Below are positions 1 through 8,306 of a DNA stretch of 64,000 nucleotides, piece by piece. Every line of letters begins with the position of its first letter. Position 1 is the first letter of the stretch. Where the stretch lies: the NCBI GenBank assembly GCA_039821555.1, contig JBCBNX010000013.1, positions 1 through 64,000 of the forward strand, written 5' to 3'. The translations under genes and the position numbers were made by a program. The DNA is from Bacteroidota bacterium. Lineage in GTDB: Bacteria; Bacteroidota; Rhodothermia; Rhodothermales; Rubricoccaceae. The notes under the pieces were generated by a model. That model was not told the origin of the DNA and made no database searches. It saw nothing but the letters and a program-made list of their open reading frames with translations.

Positions 1-1
1 G

Positions 2-61
2 ACGGGGCGCAACTATCTGGCGTTCGTGCACGTGGTGTCGACGCTACTCTTGCTCGCCTAA
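2..61 (+). CDS. C-terminal end of a possible IS5-family transposase (partial)
   Basis: Only the last 19 residues of a reading frame entering from the left edge are visible, ending at a TAA at 59-61. The tail (GRNYLAFVHVVSTLLLLA) resembles my recollection of IS5-type transposase C-termini, which often end in a hydrophobic R/N-Y-L-A-F/A helix. The idea gains support because the minus-strand PIN-like frame loses its family pattern at almost the same position, as expected at an insertion-sequence end. The fragment is too short for certainty and could be another membrane-like tail. Confidence 0.35.
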   Translation, partial: TGRNYLAFVHVVSTLLLLA

Positions 62-63
62 TG

Positions 64-359
64 TCAACGCGGCCTAGCCCTTCCACATCTGCTCTCGCAG
101 CGAACATGTTCAAGTCTTGAAGCAAGGCTGGGTCTACTTCGCACGACCTCGCATCCTCTAAGAAGCTTATGGCCCTAGCAAGTCCTTCCGCACCATACGC
201 ACTAGCGAGCTTTCCCTTCTTATCACGTCTCAGCTTGAATATTGAAGATGGAGGTACACACACCTCAGAGGGATTCACTCCAAGTGTCTCGCACACGTTT
301 GATAGCAGATCCAGACCTGCCAGCTCCAGAACGATGTCAGTGTCGAAGAGAACCTGCAC
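64..359 (-). pseudogene. PIN-like domain protein, partner of the ImmA/IrrE peptidase, apparently truncated
   Basis: A minus-strand frame opens with GTG at 357-359, three bases after the stop of the ImmA/IrrE gene, and reads VQVLFDTDIVLELAGLDLL near its start. The early D-T-D and hydrophobic strand look like the first acidic site of a PIN-type nuclease fold. Small PIN-like proteins often sit directly downstream of this kind of metallopeptidase. The frame is plausible to about position 64 (GLGRVDI) and then becomes arginine-rich sequence antisense to the putative transposase tail, staying open to the window edge. I read this as a gene interrupted by an insertion sequence. Alternatively it is intact with an unusual C-terminus. 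Confidence 0.45.
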
Positions 360-361
360 GT

Positions 362-1408
362 CTAAATCGTAATCTCCGAATCTATTTGTAGAAGTTCCTC
401 TAAAAACTCAGTCTGGTCTTCCGTTAGTGACGACCACCGCATACGACTGCAGAGGGTAGAGTTGATCTCTTCACGAGCTGGTCTCCCCGTCTCAAGTACC
501 CGTAGTGCTTTGGACGCTCGGCCCCAAGGTTTAATGTGAGGCATTTCCTCTCTGAGGTACTGAGTGTTCAGCATTACCACGCTTGCCGGGAGTACCCGAT
601 CTTTTTCTCCTTTCTCGACGGCCTTCTTGATCAAAGTTTCCGTTTTTGACTTAGCACCGAGCTTGTACACCTTCTTAGCACTTCCTGTGAGAAGCTCCAC
701 CGCAAAAGCGTTCGCCTCCAACTCTTGAGTATCCTGACCGGTCATGTCACCTTCGGCTCCATCAGCGATTCCCTCGTCCGCAATCACTCCATCCTGTTCC
801 AAGTGTCCGAGGATTATGTGACCGAGCTCATGGGCGAGATGGAAGAGGAGTCGCGCAGGTGATTTGTGATTCAGACTTAGGACGATAGCATAACGACCAT
901 CAACGCGGACAGCCATCGCCTCCATTGTTCTTCCCTTTATCTTCCGGCAGTCCACATGGATGACGGGGATTCCCACGCTCCAACTCCATTCTAGGAGGGC
1001 ACGCAGATCGATCCAAGGCAAGCCAGCGCTCAAGATCCGCTCACGCACGTCTGAGGCGGACTCCACCTCCACCAAAGTGTCGCTTGTTGCTCCCTTTAGA
1101 ACTAGACGTGCAACTTGAACCGCGAAAGTCTGAGAGGCACTGACCTCGTGAGAGACTGTCCCGTTCTTAAGCTTAAATCTGACGGGGGCATCATCTCGAA
1201 ATAATGGCTCGGACTGTTCATCTCGGAGCGACTCATGGGTCAGGCCCAGGCGCGTCGCCAGAATCCCGATGGTCATCTCGTACCCAGCTTGCGTTTTGCC
1301 CATACCCTTCTCCCACCACTCAGGCAAAATGGCGTCTTTCACAAACGGCCTTGGATAGCCGACTGATGCTAGACGTCGCCAGACGTGAGTGAAAGGGGAA
1401 CTAGGCAT
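362..1408 (-). CDS. ImmA/IrrE family metallo-endopeptidase
   Basis: The 348-residue protein carries a zinc-metallopeptidase site HELGH at residues 193-197, embedded in a LAHELGHIILGH-type helix, with the downstream third-ligand region ELEANAFAVELL around residues 230-240. This arrangement is typical of ImmA/IrrE proteins, which cleave repressors or act in toxin-antitoxin-like modules. Some family members have an N-terminal Xre-type HTH. Here the first 70 residues (with FVKDAILPEWW) do not show a clear one. The gene is followed with a 2-base gap by a PIN-like frame, suggesting a two-gene regulatory or toxin module. The local DNA is less GC-rich than the rest of the window, consistent with acquired DNA. 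Confidence 0.85.
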   Translation of the reverse strand: MPSSPFTHVWRRLASVGYPRPFVKDAILPEWWEKGMGKTQAGYEMTIGILATRLGLTHESLRDEQSEPLFRDDAPVRFKLKNGTVSHEVSASQTFAVQVARLVLKGATSDTLVEVESASDVRERILSAGLPWIDLRALLEWSWSVGIPVIHVDCRKIKGRTMEAMAVRVDGRYAIVLSLNHKSPARLLFHLAHELGHIILGHLEQDGVIADEGIADGAEGDMTGQDTQELEANAFAVELLTGSAKKVYKLGAKSKTETLIKKAVEKGEKDRVLPASVVMLNTQYLREEMPHIKPWGRASKALRVLETGRPAREEINSTLCSRMRWSSLTEDQTEFLEELLQIDSEITI

Positions 1409-1612
1409 GCAAGCGAAAATCCTTGACTTGGATGTGGGTCGAAGTCTACGCTGGTTAGCCCAACATAATACGCGCTACCCTATGTCAGCCTTGCTTCATA
1501 CAAAAAGCGCTCCCGGTCGCACTCATGGGGACATTCTGAGAGGCCCTGGTGAGAAGCTTCTCATAGCTACCGAAGGCACTTGCTAAACGCGTAACGAGTG
1601 CAGTTACGTGCC

Positions 1613-2950
1613 TTAGACGAACGCGCTCAGGCCGGTGATCGCGCGGCCGACGATGAGCGTGTTCATCTCGTGGGTGCCCTCGTAGGAGTAGACCGCCTCA
1701 GCGTCGGCAAACAGCCGCGCCACGTCGTGCTCCAGCAGGATGCCGTTGCCGCCGAGCAGGCCGCGCCCGATGCTGGCCGTCTCGCGCATCTTGCTCACGC
1801 AGAACACCTTGGCGAGCGACGCACGCGGGTGGAGCGCCTTGAGGTCGTCATAGAGTGTGGCGAGTTGGAGCACCATGCCCTGGATAGCGATCACGTTGCC
1901 GAGCATCTCCACAAGGCCGTTCTGCACGAGCTGGTAGCCCGCGATGGGCTTGCCGAACTGGACGCGCTGGGTGCAGTAGCGCTGCGTCTGCTCGTAGAGC
2001 CCCATCGCCATGCCGCAGGCCTCCCACGCGACGCCCGCGCGAGCCGTGGCGAGTTGCGCGGCCACGTCGCGGAAGCTGTTCACGCCTGGTAGCCGGTCGG
2101 CCTCGCGGACCTCCACGTTCTCCAGGCCAATCAACACGTTCTCGACCGAGCGCTTGGCGATTTTGCCGGGTAGCTTCTCGACGGTGAAGCCAGGCGTCCC
2201 CTTCTCAACGAGGAAGCCTTTCACGTTGCCATCGGCCGTGTCTTTGGCCCAGATCACCGTCACGTCGGCGAAGGTGGCGTTGCCGGACCACTTCTTGGCA
2301 CCGTTGAGGATCCACGTGTCGCCGCGCCGCTCGGCGGTGGTCTCCAGGCCGAGGGCGGCGTCGGAGCCGTGCTCGGGCTCGGTGAGCGCCCAACTGCCGA
2401 TGGCCTCGAAGCGTTCGAGCCGGTCGTACCACTTCGCCTTCTGCGCCTCGCTGCCGAAGAAGTGCAGCGAGATGAGGCACAGCCCCCAGTGCACGCCGAG
2501 GAAGGTGCCTACCGACGGGTCCACGCGGGCGACCTCCATCCCAACGAGGCCCGTCAGGAGCGGGTCGGAGCAGTAGCGCCGCCCCGGGTTCTCGCCGTAG
2601 GCTTCCCGTAGCATCGCCGCCATCTTCGGAACCAACTCGAAGGGCATCTCGCCGCGCTCCCAGTAGTCGTTGATGATCGGGCGTACCTCGGCGAGCATCC
2701 ACCCGTGGACGACCTCGCGGGTTCGCTGCTGCTCGGCCGTGAGGTGTTGCTCGAAGAAGCGGTAGAAGTCCACGTCAGGCTCCTTCACGGTGCGTGGCTT
2801 CGGCGGCACAGGTTCGCCCTGCGCGCCGTCGCCGCTCGTGCCCACGAACGAAGCGATCTCGTCGGCGCTCATCCCGTCGAGGCGATCGAGGAGGCGCTTG
2901 AGGTCAGCCTTCTCAGCAAGGCGGGCGAGCTTTGCGGGGTCAAACTGCAT
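1613..2950 (-). CDS. Acyl-CoA dehydrogenase, glutaryl-CoA dehydrogenase-like
   Basis: FAD-dependent acyl-CoA dehydrogenase of 445 residues. The flavin/substrate signatures are present: WALTEPEHGSDA in the middle domain, the NGAKKWSGNA segment, and a C-terminal YEGTHEMNTLIVGRAITG stretch. The glutamate of that last motif occupies the catalytic-base position used in glutaryl-CoA dehydrogenases (YEGTHxxxxLI). The middle domain motif GVHWGLCLISLHFFGSEAQK also fits that subgroup. About 70 extra N-terminal residues precede the catalytic domain. I start at the ATG at 2950, just after the upstream gene ends. A longer reading frame to 3061 would overlap the Rof-like gene. Probable role: amino-acid or dicarboxylate acyl-CoA oxidation in the cytoplasm. 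Confidence 0.88.
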   Translation of the reverse strand: MQFDPAKLARLAEKADLKRLLDRLDGMSADEIASFVGTSGDGAQGEPVPPKPRTVKEPDVDFYRFFEQHLTAEQQRTREVVHGWMLAEVRPIINDYWERGEMPFELVPKMAAMLREAYGENPGRRYCSDPLLTGLVGMEVARVDPSVGTFLGVHWGLCLISLHFFGSEAQKAKWYDRLERFEAIGSWALTEPEHGSDAALGLETTAERRGDTWILNGAKKWSGNATFADVTVIWAKDTADGNVKGFLVEKGTPGFTVEKLPGKIAKRSVENVLIGLENVEVREADRLPGVNSFRDVAAQLATARAGVAWEACGMAMGLYEQTQRYCTQRVQFGKPIAGYQLVQNGLVEMLGNVIAIQGMVLQLATLYDDLKALHPRASLAKVFCVSKMRETASIGRGLLGGNGILLEHDVARLFADAEAVYSYEGTHEMNTLIVGRAITGLSAFV

Positions 2951-3008
2951 GGGGAGAGGGACAGGAATCGGGTAGTTCAGGAAGACAAGATGGAGGTACC
3001 GAAACAGC

Positions 3009-3290
3009 TCAGCACGCCTGGACGAGCCGGTGGCCGTCGGCGGAGACGACCTGGTCGGCACGGATGACGACCTCGGCGGGGGCTCCGTCGCCCTCCGTAT
3101 CGGTCAGCGCGAGGCGGACCCAATCGGCGCCGTTGTTGGCGAAGAGGTCGGCGATGCGGACGCACGCGGTGCGCTCCGGTGCACCGGCGGCGAGGGTGTC
3201 GCGCCAGACGAGCGTGATCGGGTCGCGGCGGACGGCCCAGTGTTCGAGCCGGTCGTGGAAGCCGCAGGCGATGGGCGTGTAGTCAGTCAT
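3009..3290 (-). CDS. Rho-binding antiterminator (Rof/YaeO-like) small protein
   Basis: A 93-residue protein beginning with YTPIACGFHDRLEHWAVRRD, close to the Y-x-P-I-x-C-x-x-H-D-x-L-E pattern that opens Rof/YaeO proteins. Rof proteins adopt an Sm-like fold and inhibit transcription terminator Rho. The C-terminal half (VIRADQVVSADG) matches the closing strands with a conserved L/V-V-S-x-D-G. The gene lies 58 bases upstream of the acyl-CoA dehydrogenase and in the same orientation, so the two may be cotranscribed. Assignment rests on pattern similarity only. Confidence 0.6.
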   Translation of the reverse strand: MTDYTPIACGFHDRLEHWAVRRDPITLVWRDTLAAGAPERTACVRIADLFANNGADWVRLALTDTEGDGAPAEVVIRADQVVSADGHRLVQAC

Positions 3291-3375
3291 GGCGACGTAA
3301 GAGGTTGGCTGTGGGGCCTACCAGACGCGTGCAAGCGGCGTTCCGCTTACGTGGGCCCCGGGGTGTGCGTCGCTG

Positions 3376-3405
3376 CTGCGCCGTGCGATGCTGCGCCGTG
3401 CGATG
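3376..3405. repeat. 15-bp tandem repeat, two perfect copies
   Basis: The unit ctgcgccgtgcgatg occurs twice head to tail, followed by a third partial ctgcg. It lies in the roughly 210-bp divergent spacer between the Rof-like gene and the M14 peptidase. A 15-bp tandem unit also occurs at 13810, 15167 and 57971. A possible promoter-like ctatactctg lies downstream at about 3457-3467. Confidence 0.8.
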
Positions 3406-3502
3406 CTGCGTTGGGGCAGGGGGCCTCCCGCCAAAGCGCGCCAGAGCGCGGTCGGGGCTATACTCTGCTCGATCGCTCTTTCTGCTCGACCGGTTGCTGC
3501 CT

Positions 3503-5128
3503 ATGCCCCGCCTGTTGTCCCTCGTCCTCGCCGTCGTGTTCCTCGGCTGCCCGCCCCCGCCCGAGCTGCACTTCACGGCCGCCGAACTGTCCGGCTTCGA
3601 GGCCACCACGACCTACGACGCGGCGATGGCCTACCTCGAATCGCAGCGCGACTTCGCATTCCGGTCGAGCCGGATGCACCTGACCACCTTCGGCGAGTCG
3701 GCGGAAGGCCGGCCGCTGCCGCTCGTCGTAATCGGGGCCGACTCCTCGTCCGCGGAAGCCGTCTTGGCCACGGGCAAGCCGCGCCTGCTCCTGTTCGCCA
3801 ACATCCACGCGGGCGAGGTGGCAGGCAAGGAGGCCCTTCTCGAATTCGTGCGCGACCATTGGAAGCTGGTCTACGGCGTGGAAGACATCGTCGTGCTGAT
3901 CGCGCCGATCTACAACGCCGACGGCAACGAGCGCGTCGCCCCTGACAACCGGCCCTATCAACTCGGGCCCGTCGAAGGCATGGGGCAGCGCGCCAACGCG
4001 CAGGGCCTCGACCTCAACCGCGACTTCGTGAAGGTCGCCGCGCCCGAGACGCGTGCCATGCTGCAACTCTTCGAGGACTACGACCCGCACGTGATTGTCG
4101 ACCTCCACACGACCAACGGCACGCAGCACGCCTACCACCTCACCTACAGCCCGCCGCTCTCGCCCAACACCGCGCCCGCGCTCGACGAACTGGTCCGCCA
4201 GCAGATCCTGCCCGTTGTTCAAGACTCCGTCCGCGCCCGCACAGGCTACGAGATCTTCGACTACGGCAACGTCCCTGGCGCGTTCGGCGAGCCCGCGACG
4301 CGCCCGCGCGGGTGGTACACCTTCGACGGTCGCCCGCGCTTCTCGACGAACTACGTCGGCCTCCGCAACCGCATCGGGATTCTGAGCGAGGCCTACAGCT
4401 ACGCCACGTTCGAGGACCGCGTCGAGGCGTCGCTCGCGTTCGTGACCGCCATCGCCGACGCGGTGGTGGCCCACGGCGACCGCATCCAGGCGCTCACCGA
4501 CCGCCTCGACGCCGAGGCGGAGCAGGGCTCGCTTCGGGGCGAGCCGTTCGCGCTGCGCGCCCAGCACGTGAGCGAGGGCGACACGACGATCCTCATGGGC
4601 GACACCGAAGAGGTCCCGCACCCCAAGAACGGCGAACCGATGCGGAGCCGCCTCGACGTGGTGACGCCCGAGGTGATGCCCGCCTTCACGCGCTTCGAGG
4701 CGACGGAGACGAACACGCTGCCCGCCGCCTACGTCTTCCCGCGCGACCAGCAGGCACTCCGCGATCTCCTCGACGTGCACGGCATCACATGGGGTATTCC
4801 ACGCGAAGGCTTCTGCGGTCCCGCCGAGGGTTTCCGCATCGACTCCGTGAAGGTGCTCGGCGAGTTCCAGCAGCGGCAGATCACCGAGGTGACGGGATCC
4901 TGGGAGCTGGTCGAGGGCCCCGTCGCGGGCGTCGTCGTGCCGATGACGCAGCCGCTCGCGCGCCTCGCCTTCACCATCCTGGAGCCGCGCTCCGACGACG
5001 GCGCCGTTGCCTGGAACGTCCTCGGCGACGCGCTCCAGGAAGGTGAGCTCTACCCGGTCCTGCGGATTCCCGATGAGGACGGCCTGCGCTCGACGATGAG
5101 CGGAACGGGCTGCATAGGCGGGAATTGA
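3503..5128 (+). CDS. Secreted M14-family zinc carboxypeptidase
   Basis: A 541-residue M14-type metallocarboxypeptidase. The zinc ligands are visible as the H-x-x-E motif in NIHAGEVAGKE (H102, E105) and the later histidine in VDLHTTNGT (H202). GLDLNRDFVK around residues 168-177 and the likely catalytic glutamate in ILSEAYSY (E296) complete the active site. The start at 3503 gives a hydrophobic leader MPRLLSLVLAVVFLGC followed by prolines, probably a lipoprotein signal, though the lipobox is not perfect. The upstream extension to 3305 is Arg/Cys-rich and runs over the 15-bp repeats, so I reject it. The C-terminal 200 residues are an accessory beta-rich region without a recognised motif. Likely periplasmic peptide scavenging. 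Confidence 0.88.
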   Translation: MPRLLSLVLAVVFLGCPPPPELHFTAAELSGFEATTTYDAAMAYLESQRDFAFRSSRMHLTTFGESAEGRPLPLVVIGADSSSAEAVLATGKPRLLLFANIHAGEVAGKEALLEFVRDHWKLVYGVEDIVVLIAPIYNADGNERVAPDNRPYQLGPVEGMGQRANAQGLDLNRDFVKVAAPETRAMLQLFEDYDPHVIVDLHTTNGTQHAYHLTYSPPLSPNTAPALDELVRQQILPVVQDSVRARTGYEIFDYGNVPGAFGEPATRPRGWYTFDGRPRFSTNYVGLRNRIGILSEAYSYATFEDRVEASLAFVTAIADAVVAHGDRIQALTDRLDAEAEQGSLRGEPFALRAQHVSEGDTTILMGDTEEVPHPKNGEPMRSRLDVVTPEVMPAFTRFEATETNTLPAAYVFPRDQQALRDLLDVHGITWGIPREGFCGPAEGFRIDSVKVLGEFQQRQITEVTGSWELVEGPVAGVVVPMTQPLARLAFTILEPRSDDGAVAWNVLGDALQEGELYPVLRIPDEDGLRSTMSGTGCIGGN

Positions 5129-5157
5129 TGTCCAGCCCCTCAACCAGCCACGGATGT

Positions 5158-5240
5158 GTCATCCTGAACTTGATTCAGGATCTCTGACGATTTCGATACA
5201 ACGCAGCTCTGTTGAGATGCTGAATCAAGTTCAGCATGAC
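5158..5240. repeat. Imperfect palindromic intergenic repeat (MITE/REP-like)
   Basis: The arm at 5158-5184 (gtcatcctgaacttgattcaggatctc) and the arm at 5214-5240 are inverted copies of 27 bases with only two mismatches, separated by 29 bases. The outer sequence gtcatcctga is shared with the longer element at 9492-9621, so these look like members of one dispersed family. The element sits between the M14 peptidase stop and the next small gene and could also act as a transcript-end hairpin. Confidence 0.8.
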
Positions 5241-5301
5241 AAGGCCGACTACGATCAGCCGAATCTAGCCTGCTAATCAGCGGACTCAGCTTGTCAAGCG
5301 A

Positions 5302-5640
5302 ATGCATCCAACTGAAGAAGCCTTCGGTCGAACGCTCTCCAAGATGACAGCAATCTTGCGGTCTCATCCTGACCCAGTATGGACGGTATGGATGGAGGAA
5401 GCGGAGCACCTGTTTCTAAAGGGCGATCCAAACAGAGCAGCGAGAAAGGTTAGAGGTGCCTACGGAGGAATGGGCAGCTTCAATGACGCTCCTCAATTGA
5501 TCGGGGCAAGCCCCGAGACATATGACGAGTTTGAGCACCTGCGAGATCTACTCTGGACGTACGCAGACCGCGTCATCCGGCAGGTTTCGATTCCACGTGT
5601 TTCATGGTTCAGCCGTCTCTTCTCCTTTTTCAGGCGATAG
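5302..5640 (+). CDS. Small uncharacterised protein with an AYGGMGSFND motif
   Basis: A 112-residue protein of unknown function. It contains WMEEAEHLFLKGD and AYGGMGSFND. I recall the latter from a family of small bacterial DUF proteins (possibly DUF6966) whose role is not known. The C-terminus ends in an aromatic/basic stretch (WFSRLFSFFRR) that could associate with membrane. The start may be 5302 or the internal ATG at 5344, which begins just before the conserved part. The next gene begins two bases after its stop, so the pair is probably cotranscribed. The DNA is less GC-rich than its neighbours. Confidence 0.55.
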   Translation: MHPTEEAFGRTLSKMTAILRSHPDPVWTVWMEEAEHLFLKGDPNRAARKVRGAYGGMGSFNDAPQLIGASPETYDEFEHLRDLLWTYADRVIRQVSIPRVSWFSRLFSFFRR

Positions 5641-5642
5641 CG

Positions 5643-6182
5643 ATGCGTCTATTCTCATTCCTCCTTCTCCTTTTCGTCGTAGGCTGCGCGGACAACAGCG
5701 TCGCGCCTGGCGAGCCGGATCTGCGCTCCGTCGACGCGAGCGAGTTGCAGGCCGACCTCGTCGCGCTCGACGCCGAGATCGTGGTGCTCAATGCGTGGGC
5801 GACGTGGTGCCTGCCGTGCCGCGTCGAGTTCCCCGAGTTCATGGAGTACGGCCGCCGCAAGGCCGCCGACGGGGTGACCGTGCGCTTCCTGAGCATGGAC
5901 TATGAGGACGACGTGCGCCTCGCCATCGACTTCCTCAAGGAGCAGGAGGTCGAGGGCGTGACCTACATCAAGGAGCCGGGCTCGACGACGTTCCTCCGCG
6001 ACATGAACCCGCGCTGGTCGGGCGGCCTCCCGGCCTCGTTCGTCTACGACGGCGAGGGCAACCTGGTCGACTTTTGGGAGGGCATGGTCGACTACGAGAC
6101 GCTGGACCGCCGCGTCGCAGCAGCCCGCGCTGCGCTCGCGGACACCACCGCCCAGGAAGAAACCGCCGCGTTGGCGCGTTGA
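5643..6182 (+). CDS. TlpA-like thioredoxin-fold lipoprotein
   Basis: A 179-residue protein with a lipoprotein signal (MRLFSFLLLLFVVGC, lipidated Cys15) followed by a thioredoxin fold with the redox motif WCLPC (C56, C59) after the strand VVLNAWAT. GLPASFVYDGEGNLV supplies the conserved cis-proline. This is the pattern of TlpA/ResA-type periplasmic thiol-disulfide oxidoreductases that reduce client proteins such as apocytochromes. The start at 5643 was chosen because it begins the signal peptide; the longer frame to 5604 overlaps the preceding gene. A second thioredoxin-fold secreted protein follows 38 bases downstream. Confidence 0.85.
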   Translation: MRLFSFLLLLFVVGCADNSVAPGEPDLRSVDASELQADLVALDAEIVVLNAWATWCLPCRVEFPEFMEYGRRKAADGVTVRFLSMDYEDDVRLAIDFLKEQEVEGVTYIKEPGSTTFLRDMNPRWSGGLPASFVYDGEGNLVDFWEGMVDYETLDRRVAAARAALADTTAQEETAALAR

Positions 6183-6220
6183 ACGGGCGTCGATCTTCCC
6201 CTCATGCGACCCCCAGCGCG

Positions 6221-6805
6221 ATGCGCACGCTCCTGACGCTTCTTCTGCTCGCCACTCTGCTCGTAGGCGCACCCCATGCTCAGGCGCAACTCCAGCCCGG
6301 CAGCGCGCTGCCCGAGGCCACGACGTCGTTCGGGACCGTGACCGGCGCTACGGTGCAGCTTGCCGACATCCAAGGTGAGCAGGGCCTCGTGGTCGTGCTG
6401 TGGGGCGCCGACTGTCCGTGGGTCGACCGCTACGAAGAGCGCCTGCTCGCGCTCGTGGGCGACTACCGCAGCCAGGGCTTCGGCTTTGCCCTAGTGGACC
6501 CGACGCCTGCCGCCGACGTGGACGCCGCTGCCCGCACCGAGCAGGCCCGCCGCTACGGCGACGTGCCCTACCTTGTCGATCCCAGCGGTCGTCTCGCTCG
6601 TGCGCTCGGCGCGGCGCGCCAGCCTGAGGTCTTCGTCTTCGACGGGAGCGGCACGCTTGCCTATCAGGGCGCGCTCGACGACAGCGCCTCGGACCCGTCG
6701 TTCGTCGAGAGCGACTATGCCCGCGACGCGCTCGATGCGCTCGGCGTCGGCGGCACGCCGCCCGAGGCCACGGCTGCTGCGTTCGGCTGCTCGCTGCGGC
6801 TGTAG
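6221..6805 (+). CDS. Secreted redoxin-domain protein with a single CPW active-site motif
   Basis: A 194-residue protein with a cleavable signal peptide (MRTLLTLLLLATLLVGAPHAQA). It has a peroxiredoxin/thioredoxin-like core in which the active-site region reads GADCPWVDRYEERL (C65). Related redoxin-domain proteins have N-x-C-P-x-V-x-x-Y-x-x-R in this position. The C-terminal FGCSLRL resembles the closing GCSIK of that group, suggesting the two cysteines may pair. There is no classical CXXC. The start at 6221 begins the signal peptide. The gene is probably in one transcript with the TlpA-like gene and may act in periplasmic redox homeostasis. Confidence 0.75.
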   Translation: MRTLLTLLLLATLLVGAPHAQAQLQPGSALPEATTSFGTVTGATVQLADIQGEQGLVVVLWGADCPWVDRYEERLLALVGDYRSQGFGFALVDPTPAADVDAAARTEQARRYGDVPYLVDPSGRLARALGAARQPEVFVFDGSGTLAYQGALDDSASDPSFVESDYARDALDALGVGGTPPEATAAAFGCSLRL

Positions 6806-6894
6806 GTCCGTGAAGAGTCGAGCGTGAGGCAGGCAGAGTAGGGACGCGTTCGGATATTGAGGCGTTTTCGCCGACAGCCGAACTGCCCAGCCCG

Positions 6895-8079
6895 ATGATC
6901 GACACGCCTGACGCCCTCGCCGCCCTCGTAGACCGCATGCTGGCGGCGAACGCCGTCGCCATCGACACGGAGTTTGTCTGGGACCGGACCTACTACCCGC
7001 GTCTCGGCCTCGTGCAGATCGGCCTTGGGCGCGGCGACACGCACCTCCTCGACGCGCCCGCACTCGACCTCACGCCGCTGGGCACGGTGCTGGCCGACCC
7101 GAACGTGACCGTCGTGCTCCACGATGCCGTGCAGGATCTCACGATCCTCCACCGTGCGACGGGCGGGCTGCCGGTCAATGTCTTCGACACGCAGCGCATC
7201 GCCGGGCTGGTCGGCCTCACGGCGACGGCGTCGCTGACGGGCCTCGTGGAGGACCTCGTGGGCGTCGAGATGCCCGCCACGCAGGCCCGCACGGACTGGC
7301 TGCGGCGCCCGCTTTCGCAGAAGCAGCAGACGTATGCGCTCGCCGACGTCGAGTACCTCCTCGACGTGAAAGACCGGCTGGAAGAACTCGTCGTGGCGAA
7401 AGGGCGGCAGGCCATCGCGGACGAGGAGCGGGCGGCCTACGACGAGCCGTCGCTCTACACCGAGGAGACGCCGGAGGAGGTCGCCGAGCGGCTCTCGTTC
7501 AAGGGCCAGGGGCGGCTGCGGCCGCGCCAGCGCGTCACGCTCGACGCCCTCGCCGCGTGGCGCGAGGAGGAGGCGCGCTACCAGGACACCCCGCGCCGCC
7601 GCGTCGTCTCGGACGATGCGCTCGTGCAGATCGCCCAGCGCAACCCGCGCCGCTCGAACCTGCTCGGCGTGCGCGCCCTCGACGACCGCGACCGGGACCG
7701 CTACGGCGACGCCCTCCGCGACGCCGTCGAATACGCGCACAGTCTGCCGGACGACGCGCTCCCGCCGCCCACGCCGCTCCACCGCGACGACCCTGCCGAG
7801 CGCAGCCAGGCCTACCTCCTCAACGCGCTCGTCGTCGGACGCGGCACCGCTGAAGACCTCGACCCGATCCTACTCAGCACAAAGTCCGGCATCGGCGCGC
7901 TCGTGGAAGCGGGTCCCGACGCCGACCCCGCCGACCACCCCGTCCTCCAAGGCTGGCGCCGCGAGATCGTCGGCGCAGACCTCTTGCGCGTCCTCCGTGG
8001 CGAGGCTGCCGTGCTACTCGACGCGGACGGGCTGCCGAGTCGGTGTGTGGCGCAGGAGCGAGTCGCGACGGGGGACTAG
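6895..8079 (+). CDS. rnd: Ribonuclease D
   Basis: A 394-residue 3'-5' exoribonuclease of the DEDDy class. Motif I is AIDTEFVWDRTYYPRL (D24, E26), followed by the YPRLGLVQIG strand. Motif II lies in LHDAVQDLTIL and motif III in YALADVEYLL, with the Y-x-x-x-D pair. The C-terminal half contains an HRDC-like helical region (LAAWREEEARYQDTPRRRVVSDDALVQIA). RNase D trims tRNA and other stable RNA 3' ends in the cytoplasm. The length matches typical RNase D. The gene is preceded by an 89-base gap and followed by a cluster of stem-loops that may end transcription. Confidence 0.93.
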   Translation: MIDTPDALAALVDRMLAANAVAIDTEFVWDRTYYPRLGLVQIGLGRGDTHLLDAPALDLTPLGTVLADPNVTVVLHDAVQDLTILHRATGGLPVNVFDTQRIAGLVGLTATASLTGLVEDLVGVEMPATQARTDWLRRPLSQKQQTYALADVEYLLDVKDRLEELVVAKGRQAIADEERAAYDEPSLYTEETPEEVAERLSFKGQGRLRPRQRVTLDALAAWREEEARYQDTPRRRVVSDDALVQIAQRNPRRSNLLGVRALDDRDRDRYGDALRDAVEYAHSLPDDALPPPTPLHRDDPAERSQAYLLNALVVGRGTAEDLDPILLSTKSGIGALVEAGPDADPADHPVLQGWRREIVGADLLRVLRGEAAVLLDADGLPSRCVAQERVATGD

Positions 8080-8105
8080 CGGTTGTGCTCGGCGCGGCTC
8101 CCCCC

Positions 8106-8200
8106 GTTTTGGTTGACAGTCGCTCCGCTCATGTGTCAACCAAAACTGTCCTCCTCACACGTGAGGGGGACAGCTTGACCGCCGTGCAGGCGTGTCAAGC
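8106..8200. repeat. Cluster of three abutting stem-loops downstream of rnd
   Basis: Three hairpins follow one another. The first pairs gttttggttgaca (8106-8118) with tgtcaaccaaaac (8134-8146), a perfect 13-bp stem. The second pairs 8146-8158 with 8161-8173, with one wobble position. The third pairs gcttgaccgcc with ggcg...gtcaagc over 8173-8200. No long T-tract follows, so a simple intrinsic terminator is not proven. The tight packing resembles a dispersed structured repeat or a processing/termination element. Confidence 0.7.
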
Positions 8201-8268
8201 GGGGGGAGCCGTCCCGATGCCGTCTCGCGATATTGGCTTGGCGCCCCGCCGTAAGCACGGCACCTTTT

Positions 8269-8303
8269 CCCACTTCCCACTTCCCACTTCCCACTTCCCA
8301 CTT
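8269..8303. repeat. Heptamer tandem repeat (cccactt)x5
   Basis: Five perfect head-to-tail copies of cccactt run up to four bases before the ATG of the next gene. It is the cleanest of several 7-bp arrays found at gene boundaries in this window. Confidence 0.95.
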
Positions 8304-8306
8304 CGA

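Noticed and set aside
1389..1586. Small plus-strand frame of 65 codons upstream of the ImmA/IrrE gene
   Set aside because: No recognisable motif or start signal; overlaps the start of the peptidase gene on the other strand.
3458..5143. Minus-strand frame of 561 codons opposite the M14 peptidase
   Set aside because: Shadow frame; the plus strand has the complete zinc site and signal peptide.
8269..8303. CRISPR-like array
   Set aside because: Units are 7 bp head to tail without spacers, and no cas gene is present in the window.
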